From a virus: a DNA stretch of 47,039 bases. Every line of letters starts with the position of its first letter. Within the stretch, counting starts at the first letter, position 1. Positions 8,543 through 16,354 of the stretch are shown piece after piece. The notes beneath the pieces are model-generated. The model was not told the origin of the DNA. It worked only from the letters and a program-made list of their open reading frames with translations, and made no database searches. Both the position numbers and the translations under genes were made by a program. The DNA lies in IMG/VR virus record IMGVR_UViG_3300045936_000206, positions 1 to 47,039 of that record; one strand, 5' to 3'.

Positions 8543-10303
8543 TCATGCCCTTTCGAGCAGCGACGGTTTCTGGTCGAACAGGGTGCGGGCCGCGTGATCC
8601 TCGATTCGCGCAACCAGGCTGGTCACGGACGGCTCGTCCATGCCCCAGCCGAGCGCGAGCAGCCGGAAGCTGTCGGCTCCGCCGCGCACCAGCGCCGCCG
8701 GATCGACCATCCCGAGCTTCGCCCACGCCTCGCGGCTGAGCGTCGCGGCGAGGTCGGTGTTCGGGATCTCGGTCATCTCTTCGAGGCACTCGGGGCACGA
8801 GTCGCGGCGGGAGCGGAGCCGGTTCCCGGCCATTTCGCGGCAGCGGAGCACGGCAAGCTGCGCGGCTCCCCACAGCGCGGCCTCTTCCGGCAGGTTCGTT
8901 TGCTCGCTGACCGGTCCTGGCTCGCCCGGGGGTGGCCCGGCCTGCACGTCGCCGGGGCCAACCTCTTCTGCGGCGTCGGGGGACACGGCTGCGTCGCGCA
9001 GCTTGATCGCCAGCCAGTTGAGGTACTCCTCTTCGGGCGGCTCGTCGGTTTCCTTGAACCGTTTCGCGTTCCGGTAGGCGGCGTAGCTGATCGCGCCTCG
9101 GTCCCACGCCTCGTCCGCGTCCTTGGAACGGTCGGGGTTGACGATCACCCCGGTTTCGTCGTAGGCGACGACGACCTCTTCCCAGCCGTCGTAGCCTTCC
9201 TCGCGTAGCGCGGGCCGCAGGTACGCCTCCCCGATGTCGTCGCAGAACTGTTCTGCGATCGGTGCGCCGTGCAGCACCCACATGTCTTCGCGCACAGCCC
9301 AGGCTGACCAGTGGTTCGTGCCTCCGAGGCCCATCAGCGCTTCGGGCGGCATGTCCCAGCCGAGCGCGAGCCGCTTGATCGTCTCGGAGCGCAGGTCTCG
9401 TTCGAGATAGTCGGTCGCGGTGTCGTGCAGCGTCAGGTCGCGGATCTCTTTCAGGTAGTCGGACATCGCCCAGATGATGTAGGGCGACAGCGACGCTGCC
9501 TCCGACGGGTTCTCCAGGGCGCGGTCGAAGTGGTCCGCGAGGTCGCGTTGGAACGGGTCGATCAGCGGGTCGTCGCTGCGGCCGGGCATCCCGATCGGCC
9601 CGGGGCTGATCTCCTGTGGCATCAGCAGCAGCTTCGAGCGCACCAGCCTGGAGGTGGCTGTCGCGTGAACCGACGAGGTGAGCAGCAGAAGCTCGCGGGC
9701 GATGTCGAGCGTGGACAGCATCGGGCTGTCCGGGATCGCTGAAGCCCTGGGATGGGGTGTCCACAGCCGGTAGGCGACCGCGCTGCCCTCCGGGAGCGCG
9801 ATGAAGTCGCTGTCCTCGACAAGGTGGTAGTTGCCGCGCGGCACGGCGGGGGCGAGCATGTGGGTGACGTTCCCGGCCCCGTCGAACTTCAGTTCGTCGC
9901 GCCACACGAACGACCAGTGCTCGCGGCCGTCGTCCATCCCTACCCCGAACAGGTATCCCTCGCCGGTCAGGAACATCAACCGGCCGTAGTTCTTCAGGAT
10001 CGCGGTGCGTCCCCCGCCGGGGTCCTGGATCCGGTTGAGCAGATCGACCGGGGCACCGGTCGTGACCGGCTCAATCCGGTCGTCCGAGATCCTCCTCCCG
10101 GGGTAGATCCGCAGCCGTTGCAGCATCCGGGAGTAGAAGTGCGCCCCGACCCTGACCTCTCCGAGCGCGTCGTAGTAGCTGAGCGCGGCAAGCTGCCCAG
10201 GCTGCTGCAACCGCATCAGGTCCGGCTGGTCAACCTGCCTGACCCTCGCCCCTGACGCTGTGAGCGCCGTGGGCGGGGCTGATCGCGCCCGTGGCAGAGC
10301 CAC
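8543..10303 (-). CDS. Portal protein
   Basis: 586 residues from a GTG at 10303 with AAGGA upstream. Portal-type phrases include LSYYDALGEVRVGAHFYSRML, PVDLLNRIQDP, ILKNYGRLMFLTGEGYLFGV, RDLTLHDTATDYLERDLRSE and RLALGWDMPPEALMGLGGTNHWSAW. The C-terminus has a CRE..CPECLEE cysteine group. It forms the DNA-entry ring at one capsid vertex and recruits terminase. It is preceded by a 35-residue Cys peptide and followed one base later by the MuF-protease gene. Confidence 0.92.
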   Translation of the reverse strand: MALPRARSAPPTALTASGARVRQVDQPDLMRLQQPGQLAALSYYDALGEVRVGAHFYSRMLQRLRIYPGRRISDDRIEPVTTGAPVDLLNRIQDPGGGRTAILKNYGRLMFLTGEGYLFGVGMDDGREHWSFVWRDELKFDGAGNVTHMLAPAVPRGNYHLVEDSDFIALPEGSAVAYRLWTPHPRASAIPDSPMLSTLDIARELLLLTSSVHATATSRLVRSKLLLMPQEISPGPIGMPGRSDDPLIDPFQRDLADHFDRALENPSEAASLSPYIIWAMSDYLKEIRDLTLHDTATDYLERDLRSETIKRLALGWDMPPEALMGLGGTNHWSAWAVREDMWVLHGAPIAEQFCDDIGEAYLRPALREEGYDGWEEVVVAYDETGVIVNPDRSKDADEAWDRGAISYAAYRNAKRFKETDEPPEEEYLNWLAIKLRDAAVSPDAAEEVGPGDVQAGPPPGEPGPVSEQTNLPEEAALWGAAQLAVLRCREMAGNRLRSRRDSCPECLEEMTEIPNTDLAATLSREAWAKLGMVDPAALVRGGADSFRLLALGWGMDEPSVTSLVARIEDHAARTLFDQKPSLLERA

Positions 10304-10411
10304 TTAGGCGTCCTTCGGCTTCTCGGCTCCTTCCGCCGCGACAGGCGCGGGCGGCTCCTGCTGCGGTGCAGGCGCTTTCGGCACCTTCGTCTTACGACAT
10401 CCGCATCCCAC
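10304..10411 (-). CDS. 35-residue Cys/Lys/Pro-rich peptide upstream of portal
   Basis: GTG at 10411 preceded by GAGGAG at a spacing of about 10 nt; reads MGCGCRKTKVPKAP, then a Pro/Ala/Gln/Glu-rich tail, and stops immediately before the portal GTG. Tiny MGCGC-type genes occur in this position in several phages; function is unknown. The tight spacing suggests coupling with portal. Confidence 0.6.
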   Translation of the reverse strand: MGCGCRKTKVPKAPAPQQEPPAPVAAEGAEKPKDA

Positions 10412-10467
10412 GTGATCCCACTCCTCGGTTCAGGTTACGCGGGAAGCGTAGAAGGGATCGCGGACGT

Positions 10468-10665
10468 TCAGGCGTGGCGTGCGTTCTGCCGCTCGCGCTG
10501 CGCCTCGCGCTGTTCCCAGCGTGCCTGTCGGATCGCGGCCTGGTCTTCGGCGTTCTGTGCGGCGATCTGTTCGTCGGTCAGTTCCTCAGGAACTGTCTGC
10601 TTCTCGGCCTTGGTGCTGGACGACTTCGCCCTGGTGCTGCTGGACGTTTTCTTGGTGGTCGCCAT
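10468..10665 (-). CDS. Small charged helical protein
   Basis: 65 residues from the second of two adjacent ATGs (10668/10665), the second being better spaced from AGGGAG. Ser/Thr/Lys-rich start (MATTKKTSSSTRAKSSSTK) and a helical, Gln/Glu/Arg-rich end. Its first 80 nt overlap the end of the preceding gene in another frame. No family recognised; a virion-associated or host-interaction role cannot be told. Confidence 0.55.
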   Translation of the reverse strand: MATTKKTSSSTRAKSSSTKAEKQTVPEELTDEQIAAQNAEDQAAIRQARWEQREAQRERQNARHA

Positions 10666-10879
10666 CATCGTCTCCCTGTTCGCGTGAGTCGAGGTAGGTG
10701 CGTCCCACCTCGTATTCGTGGCGGAGATGATGTACCCGTTCTCGGACGGTTCTCACCGTGGTCAGGTATTCCGGCAGGTCAGCGATCCGTCCCTGCGGCC
10801 CGGCGGATTCGAGGGAGAGCAGCCGGGCCTCGGCCAGTTCGAGTTCCTGGGCGATGTCCGCGAGTTCCTCGGCGTTCAT
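10586..10879 (-). CDS. Small helical protein of unknown function
   Basis: 97 residues. The ATG at 10879 overlaps the TGA of the DUF1360 gene (ATGA) and has AAGGAAGAGGA upstream. Residues 1-60 form a regular amphipathic helix (MNAEELADIAQELELAEARL ...); the last 30 residues are low-complexity and overlap the next gene's start by 80 nt. The long out-of-frame overlap is unusual. Confidence 0.6.
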   Translation of the reverse strand: MNAEELADIAQELELAEARLLSLESAGPQGRIADLPEYLTTVRTVRERVHHLRHEYEVGRTYLDSREQGDDDGDHQENVQQHQGEVVQHQGREADSS

Positions 10880-11214
10880 TCCTCTTCCTTGTCGAGGTTC
10901 TTCGCGGTGAGAGCGACGAGGGCGCTGATCGCCCACGGGGTCGCCGCCACGAGCGTCCATTTCTCGGTGATCTGGAACGCGACCCACCAGGCGATGGACA
11001 GCCAGAAGCCGAGGCACCACGGGCACGTGATGAACAGCGCCCACTCGGTGCGGTAACGGTCCCCGGTGGGGTCGCCTTCTTTCTTCCATTTCTTGTCGAG
11101 CCGCAGGATGTAGCGGCGGGGCCGGTTGAGGATCGTGTCTTCCGCGATCAGCCGGTACACCCGGAACACCGCGAGCGCGAGCAGCAGAAACTCCCACCAG
11201 TCAGGAACTGTCAA
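10876..11214 (-). CDS. DUF1360 family membrane protein
   Basis: 112 residues from a TTG at 11214 (GGGGGA upstream). N-terminal hydrophobic stretch (WEFLLLALAVFRVYRLI), the family signature CPWCLGFWLSIAWW, and a second hydrophobic segment (WAISALVAL). The family is common in phages of Actinobacteria and Firmicutes; its function is unknown, but it is an inner-membrane protein. Overlaps both neighbours slightly, so it is part of one operon. Confidence 0.8.
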   Translation of the reverse strand: MTVPDWWEFLLLALAVFRVYRLIAEDTILNRPRRYILRLDKKWKKEGDPTGDRYRTEWALFITCPWCLGFWLSIAWWVAFQITEKWTLVAATPWAISALVALTAKNLDKEEE

Positions 11215-11413
11215 CGCGTTTCCCCCACTTGTTCGTGCGTTTCTGGATGCCGAAGCCGCGGATGATTAGCCCGGACTTGAACACGATGTAGGCGCGGGTT
11301 TTGCGGCCGTGGCCGCAGCAGGCGTCGATCACGCCGGGGAGCTTGCCGAGGCATGCGTCGGGGCGGTCGGGGCCGACCTCGGCTCCGCACATCTGGCAGG
11401 TGCGGGTGGTCAT
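11201..11413 (-). CDS. Small Cys-rich, probably zinc-binding protein
   Basis: 70 residues. ATG at 11413 overlaps the previous stop (ATGA), with GAGG 7 nt upstream. CQMCGAEVG ... CLG ... CCGHGRKT supplies metal-ligand candidates; the rest reads AYIVFKSGLIIRGFG. Family not recognised; a zinc knuckle in a structural-operon accessory protein is the most that can be said. Confidence 0.6.
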   Translation of the reverse strand: MTTRTCQMCGAEVGPDRPDACLGKLPGVIDACCGHGRKTRAYIVFKSGLIIRGFGIQKRTNKWGKRVDSS

Positions 11414-11568
11414 GGGCACGCCTCGATCTGGCGGGCCTCGATCCGTTGTGTCGCAGCCTGGAGGTCGTCCCAGCCGGTTTGCGCGTCGCTGGTGATGGTG
11501 AGCAGCAGGTTGACGCTGGCGGCGACCGCGGCGACCGCGATCCAGACACGGGCGAGATGGGTGCTCAC
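11410..11568 (-). CDS. Short single-pass membrane protein
   Basis: 52 residues. The GTG at 11568 overlaps the epimerase stop (GTGA); GGAG lies 8 nt before. Residues 6-26 (ARVWIAVAAVAASVNLLLTI) form one membrane span, followed by a polar DAQTGWDDLQAATQRIEA helix. Too short to assign; position rules out the main lysis cassette. Confidence 0.6.
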   Translation of the reverse strand: MSTHLARVWIAVAAVAASVNLLLTITSDAQTGWDDLQAATQRIEARQIEACP

Positions 11569-12488
11569 TCGATCATCTCCATGGCCTGCGCGGTTGGCAT
11601 CCCGTCCTCGTCCAGCAGCCTTACCCAGTCGAGGGTGCGTTCCATGCCTTCCACGAGTTCGACCTCGGGTTTCCAGCCGAGCGCTCGGACGCGTTCGGTG
11701 GAGAGGCGTTTCACGACGGTCTGGTTGGCGGGGGCTTCCATCAGTTCGATCAGCCGGTCGTGGTCTTGCACGCCGGTCATTGCGCACGCGAGCCGGGCGA
11801 TCCCGTGCATGGGCACAGCCACGTCGTCTCTGCCCACGTTGTACGCGCCTTTGCCGCGTTCGATCGCGAGGCGGGCCGCTCGAACGGTGTCCGCGATGTA
11901 GCACCAGGAGCGTTCGGCCCCGACATGCACCGGGATCGGGCGTCGGTTGAGCGCCTGCCACAGCATGTTGATGATCGCGGCCCGGCCTCGTCCGGCGGGC
12001 AGGCCGGGGCCGTAGGGCATCGAGAACCTGAGCACCACGAGGTCGTCGGGGGCGTACAGGCAGGCCACGTCCTCGCCCCAGCGTTTCGAGAGGCCGTAGA
12101 TGTTGTGCGGCAGGCCGAACGGCCCCGCATACTCGTCGCATGTCTCGTTCCCCTGGTCGCCATAGACCTCGCTTGTGGAGGCGTACACGAGCCTCGCGCC
12201 GTGGGAGGCTGTGGCTTTGGCGACTAACGCGGTCATTCCGGCGTTATCCATGATCGTGTCCGCGGGGTTGTCCTCCCCGAACAGCCTGCCGACCTTGGCT
12301 GCGAGATGAACGACGACATCGACGGGGCCGTGCAGGTCGAGCGCCGCGTCGATCACGCCGGGGATGCGCAGGTCGTCGCTGGGCACAAGGGCGTGGTCTA
12401 CGCCCACCACCTGATGCCCGTTGTTGCGTAGCTCCGCGGCGAGGTGACGGCCTATAAATCCCTTATGCCCCGTGATCAGTACGCGCAC
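11565..12488 (-). CDS. NAD-dependent sugar epimerase/dehydratase
   Basis: 307 residues, an extended short-chain dehydrogenase/reductase. Nucleotide-binding loop GHKGFIG at residues 7-13, VVHLAAKVG, active-site STSEVYG and YGLSK (YxxxK), and the late MPYGPGLPAGRGRAAIINML. Likely converts an NDP-sugar for the neighbouring glycosyltransferases. The first 13 codons use CAT, GGA, TTT and ATA, unlike the rest of the gene, and are a recoded copy of an upstream remnant at 12848-12886; the HNH gene lies between the two copies and overlaps this start by 26 nt. Confidence 0.88.
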   Translation of the reverse strand: MRVLITGHKGFIGRHLAAELRNNGHQVVGVDHALVPSDDLRIPGVIDAALDLHGPVDVVVHLAAKVGRLFGEDNPADTIMDNAGMTALVAKATASHGARLVYASTSEVYGDQGNETCDEYAGPFGLPHNIYGLSKRWGEDVACLYAPDDLVVLRFSMPYGPGLPAGRGRAAIINMLWQALNRRPIPVHVGAERSWCYIADTVRAARLAIERGKGAYNVGRDDVAVPMHGIARLACAMTGVQDHDRLIELMEAPANQTVVKRLSTERVRALGWKPEVELVEGMERTLDWVRLLDEDGMPTAQAMEMIE

Positions 12489-12834
12489 GGTGCAGTTCCA
12501 TGTGGTGTTGTCGGCAAAGCCAACGCACGTCTAGTGGTTTGGTGTAGTCGTCGTGGTGTCCCTGCACATCGTCGGGGGTGCCACACACCTCGCATGTTCC
12601 GCGCACAACTTTTCCCGCGCGGACGCCACGCGCCAGAGTGTTCTGCGCTCGATACTTCTCCGGGTCCTTGTACCTGGCTCGCTTTCCAATAGCCCGCCGC
12701 TCCTCGCGATGCGCTTCGTTCCACGCCCGTTCGTAGACGAGTCTCTTGTCGCGGTTCTCTCTCGCCCATAGCCGTTGGTATTCGCGGTTGTAGTCCTTCC
12801 GCTTCTGAGGGTCTTTGAATGGCATGGGTTTCAT
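12463..12834 (-). CDS. HNH endonuclease interrupting the epimerase gene
   Basis: 123 residues. Highly basic helical N-terminus (DYNREYQRLWARENRDKR ...) and a C-terminal nuclease site CEVCG...VQGHHDDYTKPLDVRWLC and HHMELH, with paired cysteines and HH motif. Start is ATG 12834 or 12825; no good ribosome site is visible. The gene begins 13 nt after the truncated copy of the epimerase 5' end and terminates inside the second, recoded copy. That arrangement suggests a free-standing homing gene. Confidence 0.85.
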   Translation of the reverse strand: MKPMPFKDPQKRKDYNREYQRLWARENRDKRLVYERAWNEAHREERRAIGKRARYKDPEKYRAQNTLARGVRAGKVVRGTCEVCGTPDDVQGHHDDYTKPLDVRWLCRQHHMELHRARTDHGA

Positions 12835-12847
12835 CGTACCATGCCAT

Positions 12848-12886
12848 GCCGATGAAGCCTTTGTGGCCGGTGATCAGGATCCTCAC
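12848..12886 (-). pseudogene. Remnant of epimerase gene: first 13 codons
   Basis: GTG at 12886 overlaps the stop of the preceding HNH gene in the GTGA manner typical of intact genes in this operon and encodes MRILITGHKGFIG, then runs into unrelated sequence. The functional epimerase at 12488 starts MRVLITGHKGFIG. The two stretches match at 12 of 13 residues but only 28 of 39 bases. Confidence 0.8.
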
Positions 12887-13302
12887 GCCAGCACTTTCCG
12901 TCGATCACGCAATCTCTGCGCGGCGTCTGCCCGACAGCGACGGCAGTGACGCTTCCCCCGCCACATGTAGGTGTTCGTTTCATCGAACGGGTGCCCGTGT
13001 TCGCACTCGTCTTTCGCGGCGTTCCGCGCGTTGACGGTGTCGCCAGCCAGAAGGTTCTCGCGCTGCGTGACAGCACGTAGATGAGAGAGGTTGACGCACG
13101 CACGGTTCCCGCAGATGTGGTCAATGACCATCCCATCGGGAATGGAGCCGTAGGCTCGTTCCCAAACCCAGCGGTGCGCGTAGGCGAATCCGCCATCGGC
13201 GTAGTAGGCGCCGTAGCCAGCGCCAATGAACGGTCCGTTCCAGACCCGGCAGCCGAACTCCCAGCGGCTCTTGGAAATGAAGTGCTCGTCGCTGCCGATC
13301 AT
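12883..13302 (-). CDS. HNH endonuclease
   Basis: 139 residues. ATG at 13302 overlaps the glycosyltransferase stop (ATGA) behind GGGGGGAGA. Canonical intron/phage HNH order: GCRVWNGPFIGAGYG, YAHRWVWERAYG, VIDHICGNRACVNLSHL, VTQRENLLAGDT, then a zinc-binding CEHGHPF ... HCRRC end. Probably a site-specific DNA nickase or double-strand nuclease that spreads itself between related phages. Confidence 0.88.
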   Translation of the reverse strand: MIGSDEHFISKSRWEFGCRVWNGPFIGAGYGAYYADGGFAYAHRWVWERAYGSIPDGMVIDHICGNRACVNLSHLRAVTQRENLLAGDTVNARNAAKDECEHGHPFDETNTYMWRGKRHCRRCRADAAQRLRDRRKVLA

Positions 13303-13871
13303 TCTCCCCCCATCTTGTGGTAGTACCGCACATCCGCAGAGAGCCTGCTGTCCAATCGTCCCTCTGGCGCGAAGTGATGGTAGAAGGCGTAGTTGCGTCG
13401 GACAATCGTGGGATACCCGACCTGGCGTCCTCGATGTGAGAACCACTGGTCGGTCTGGTAGTGGACCTCTAGCATCGGGCCGATCTTGTCGAACTGTTCG
13501 CGTGTGCCGAACGGGATCCGCGCGATCGTTGCCTCCTCACCCTCGTCGTGCTCGTTCGCGTCCGTACCACAGGACTGCAACGTCCCGTCTGTGTTCAGGA
13601 TCCGTGCCGCTGGCAGTTCGCCGCGGTCAGCGCTCTCGATCCCGGCCTTGTCCCAGCATGACAGGGGTTCGATGTCGTCCGCGGTGAGGTGGATGTAGCG
13701 GCCCCGGGCCTTGGCGATGCCTTCGTTCCAGGCTATGCCGCACGTTGGCTTGTCGCGGATCACGATTGGTTCCCAGTCACCGTGCGTGGTTTTCTCGTAG
13801 GCGTCGAGGCAGCGGTCGAGCCAGCCTGCCTCTTCGCGGACGCGGATCGTGGGGATGATCACGCTGATCAT
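13299..13871 (-). CDS. Family 2 glycosyltransferase
   Basis: 190 residues. GT-A start MISVIIPTIRVREEAGWLDR, then GIAWNEGIAKARGRYIHLTADDIEP (the DD pair matches a metal/nucleotide-sugar site). The C-terminal part includes YPTIVRRNYAFYHHF. First base of the ATG overlaps the previous gene's stop. With the genes at 13868, 14503 and 16356 it forms a transferase set, probably for virion or host-envelope glycan. Confidence 0.8.
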   Translation of the reverse strand: MISVIIPTIRVREEAGWLDRCLDAYEKTTHGDWEPIVIRDKPTCGIAWNEGIAKARGRYIHLTADDIEPLSCWDKAGIESADRGELPAARILNTDGTLQSCGTDANEHDEGEEATIARIPFGTREQFDKIGPMLEVHYQTDQWFSHRGRQVGYPTIVRRNYAFYHHFAPEGRLDSRLSADVRYYHKMGGE

Positions 13872-14506
13872 CGGATGCGGCGGTCAGCCCAGGTCTGCTG
13901 GTAATAGGCGTCGTCCGGTGACTCCTGGCTGATCGGCTGGATGCACGGTTGCGTCACCCTGTCCCATTCCCAGCCCATCTGCACCACCTTGGGTGACATG
14001 AACGAGTCCTCGGTGTAGCCGCGGATCTTGCGGCTGATCTGCGGCCAGGTGCGCTCGTCGTAGCGCAACCCCCGGTCGAACAGGACTTTGCGGATCACGC
14101 AGTTGCCGCCCACGTTGTTGTCGTTGTGCATCTCTTCGTCCGCGGTGCGCAGCCCTAGCTGCCCGAGCAGCGGCCGGTTCGCGAACTGTTCCCACACGTG
14201 GGTGTCCCAGCCGGGCAGGAAGATGAAGTCGTTGTCGGCCCGGTGCAGCAGCGTGGTGTCGGGTGGCGCGAGCTTCCAGCCGTGGTTGGTGGCGTAGCCG
14301 GGGTAGCGGTTCTGTTCGAGCAGCAACAGCCGGTCGATCTCGCCTTTGGCGAACTGTTCGGTCAGCCATGCCTGGGTGCCGTCTGTGCTGTTGTTGTCCA
14401 CGACGACGAGCGAAAACGGTTCGCGCACGGTGTCGAGGTAGCTGGCGACCGCCTGCTTCGTAAGTTCGAGGCGGTTGTAGGTGACCATCACGGTGTGGAT
14501 GTTCAC
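13868..14506 (-). CDS. Family 2 glycosyltransferase
   Basis: 212 residues from GTG 14506, overlapping the previous stop (GTGA). VMVTYNRLELTKQAVASYL, VVVDNNSTDGTQ and LLHRADNDFIFLPGWD (with the expected acidic site) identify a GT2 enzyme. The second half (GGNCVIRKVLFDRGLRYDE, GYTEDSFMS) fits the acceptor domain. Co-transcribed with the other transferases. Confidence 0.85.
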   Translation of the reverse strand: MNIHTVMVTYNRLELTKQAVASYLDTVREPFSLVVVDNNSTDGTQAWLTEQFAKGEIDRLLLLEQNRYPGYATNHGWKLAPPDTTLLHRADNDFIFLPGWDTHVWEQFANRPLLGQLGLRTADEEMHNDNNVGGNCVIRKVLFDRGLRYDERTWPQISRKIRGYTEDSFMSPKVVQMGWEWDRVTQPCIQPISQESPDDAYYQQTWADRRIR

Positions 14507-15123
14507 GCGTGCTCCGGGAATAGCTCGGCGCGGACGCGGAGGTGGGTGGCGACCTGTTCGCGGCGGTCGCGCCACCGGGTTTTGTGGGCGGAGTTCGGGT
14601 TGACGTGCGCGATGTAGATGGCGGTGGGCACGGGGATGACCTGTGCGCCCGCCCGCCAGCATTTCGCCCACAGGCTCCAGTCCTCGAATCCGTGCGGGTA
14701 GTCGCTGAACCCTCCGGCGTGCTTGAACAGGCTTCGGCTGACGAGGGTGCCGATCACGAGGTAGTTGTCTTCGCGCAGGTCTTTGGGGGCGATCAGGTAG
14801 GGCTTGCGGCGGACGCCGCGGCGGACCCATTGCACTGCTGGCTGGTACAGGTTGGTGCCGGACGCGAGGAAGGTGGCTTCGCGCATCGCCTGGAGGTAGC
14901 CGGGCGCGAGTTCGTCGTCTGCGTCGAGGAACAGCAGCCAGTTCTTCTCGGCTTTGGCCGCGGCCTTGTTGCGGGCGGGGCCGATGGACAGGTCGGGGTA
15001 GTGCTCGACCAGGATCTCGTCTTCGTCGGTGATCTGGTCTGCGACGGACGGGAACGCGCGTGACCAGGCGAGGTCTTTCCAGTGGTCGGTGCCGTAGGTG
15101 GTGATCACGACGCTGATGCTCAT
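14503..15123 (-). CDS. Family 2 glycosyltransferase
   Basis: 206 residues from ATG 15123, overlapping the sigma-factor stop (TGATG). MSISVVITTYGTDHWKDLAW, GPARNKAAAKAEKNWLLFLDADDELAPGY (DADD site), then LVSRSLFKHAGGFSDYPHGFEDWSLWAKCW are classic GT2 features including the ED.SLW acceptor motif. Confidence 0.9.
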   Translation of the reverse strand: MSISVVITTYGTDHWKDLAWSRAFPSVADQITDEDEILVEHYPDLSIGPARNKAAAKAEKNWLLFLDADDELAPGYLQAMREATFLASGTNLYQPAVQWVRRGVRRKPYLIAPKDLREDNYLVIGTLVSRSLFKHAGGFSDYPHGFEDWSLWAKCWRAGAQVIPVPTAIYIAHVNPNSAHKTRWRDRREQVATHLRVRAELFPEHA

Positions 15124-15650
15124 CAGAAGAGGGCTTCCTGTTCGAGTTTGCGGCGGGCGCGGAGGCGTCCGTTGTCGTCGCTTTTGCCGGTGAGCGGGTC
15201 TCCGTTGAGCAGGCCCGCGAGCGAGGCCCGTTCGGTTGGGGTGAGCTTGCGGGCAGCCTCGCAGAGGCGGCGGAGGGCGTCGCGGGCGATCACGACGCGT
15301 TCGGTGTCGTGGCCGTCGGTGAGCAGCACGTCCTCGCGGGCGGCGTCTGTGAGCAGCATCTGCTTTTTCGCGAGGGCTGCTTTGAGGATGGTGGTGAGCC
15401 TGCGGTGGATCACGAGCCTGGCGAACGGTGGGAACGGGCCGCGGGCGGGGTTCCAGTTGGCACAGGCGATCCACAGGCCGATCAGCGCTTCCTGATGCAC
15501 GTCTTGGTCGTCCTGCCCGGGGAACCGGTATTCGTTCGCGATTCCCCGGGCGATGGACTTGTGTTTCACGAACAGGCTGGGCGTGGTTATCCGTTCCCCT
15601 GCACGATCCCGTGGCACTTGCCCTGGTAGGCGCGGGTGCCGGGCGGGCAT
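15123..15650 (-). CDS. Sigma-70-like RNA polymerase sigma factor
   Basis: Up to 175 residues. The region-2-like core reads HKSIARGIANEYRFPGQDDQDVHQEALIGLWIACANW, then FARLVIHRRL; a region-4-like end KLTPTERASLAGLLNG ... follows. The ATG at 15650 has AAGGG upstream but lies 64 nt inside the preceding gene, and family similarity starts only at residue 21, where an ATA overlaps the preceding stop as ATAA behind GGGG. A GTG at 15569 is a third option. It could direct host polymerase to the repeated GCTATAGT boxes; this link is inference. Confidence 0.75.
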   Translation of the reverse strand: MPARHPRLPGQVPRDRAGERITTPSLFVKHKSIARGIANEYRFPGQDDQDVHQEALIGLWIACANWNPARGPFPPFARLVIHRRLTTILKAALAKKQMLLTDAAREDVLLTDGHDTERVVIARDALRRLCEAARKLTPTERASLAGLLNGDPLTGKSDDNGRLRARRKLEQEALF

Positions 15651-16321
15651 GGCTTGCCCTTGGGCTTCGGCTTGGGTGCGCCCTTCGGCTGCGCCTTCGG
15701 CTTTGGCTTGGGCTGCTGCTTCGCCTGGGTGGGGGTGCCTTGCGGCTGGTCGCTGGGGAGCGGCCCGGCCGTGGGCGGTGGGGGCGGCGGTGTGGGCGTC
15801 GCGAGCGGCCCTTGCCCGGTGTTCTGGGTTTCAGGCGGTCGCGGCGGGGCAGGCGGGTTCGTCTTCGGGAACTCGCATTCGTCGTTGCCGGGCTGTCCGT
15901 CTTTGCCTGCGGTGGGGGTCATCCCGGGCGGGCAGCGCTCGCCCGAGGGGGTGGTGGGGGTCGGGGTGGTGGGGGTCGTCTCTGTCGAGGTGGTCTCCGT
16001 CGGAGTAGTCGGGGTGGTTTCGGTCGGAGTCGTTTCGGTCGGAGTCGTTTCGGTGGGGGTCGTCTCCGTGGGTGTGGTCTCGGTCGGGGTGGTTTCGTCG
16101 GGCAGGCAGTGGTCTTCGTTGACCCCGCCTTCCTTGGGGCCGTGCTCGTCGCAGTCCTTGCCGTGGTCGGGCTGCGGGTCCGGCTTGCATGGCTTCTGGC
16201 TGTTGCCGTGTTCGCATTCGCCCTGGCCGGGTGGGCTGGACGGTGGGCCGTTTCCGGCGAGCGCGACGCTGGCGAGGAAGCCCACGACCGCGATCAGCGC
16301 GTAGGCGACGTACCTTTTCAT
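15587..16321 (-). CDS. Secreted Thr/Pro-rich protein with Cys motifs
   Basis: 244 residues from ATG 16321 behind GGGGGAGAG. Residues 1-22 are a signal peptide (MKRYVAYALIAVVGFLASVALAG). Then a Cys/His/Asp-rich stretch, tandem TETTPT repeats (about residues 75-120), CPPGMTP ... NDECEFP, a long Pro/Lys tract and a terminal CPPGTRAYQGKCHGIVQG. Likely exported and probably anchored to or spanning the cell wall; may act in exclusion or lysis timing. Promoter at 16355-16363 lies 34 bp upstream. Confidence 0.75.
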   Translation of the reverse strand: MKRYVAYALIAVVGFLASVALAGNGPPSSPPGQGECEHGNSQKPCKPDPQPDHGKDCDEHGPKEGGVNEDHCLPDETTPTETTPTETTPTETTPTETTPTETTPTTPTETTSTETTPTTPTPTTPSGERCPPGMTPTAGKDGQPGNDECEFPKTNPPAPPRPPETQNTGQGPLATPTPPPPPPTAGPLPSDQPQGTPTQAKQQPKPKPKAQPKGAPKPKPKGKPCPPGTRAYQGKCHGIVQGNG

Positions 16322-16354
16322 CTCTCCCCCTTCGGGTGGATTTTGATGCCGGAA

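Noticed and set aside
14507-14830. N-terminal extension of the 13868 glycosyltransferase frame
   Set aside because: Arg/Pro-rich antisense-like sequence that fully overlaps another transferase; the GTG at 14506 fits the operon's stop-start overlaps and begins a clean GT2 fold.
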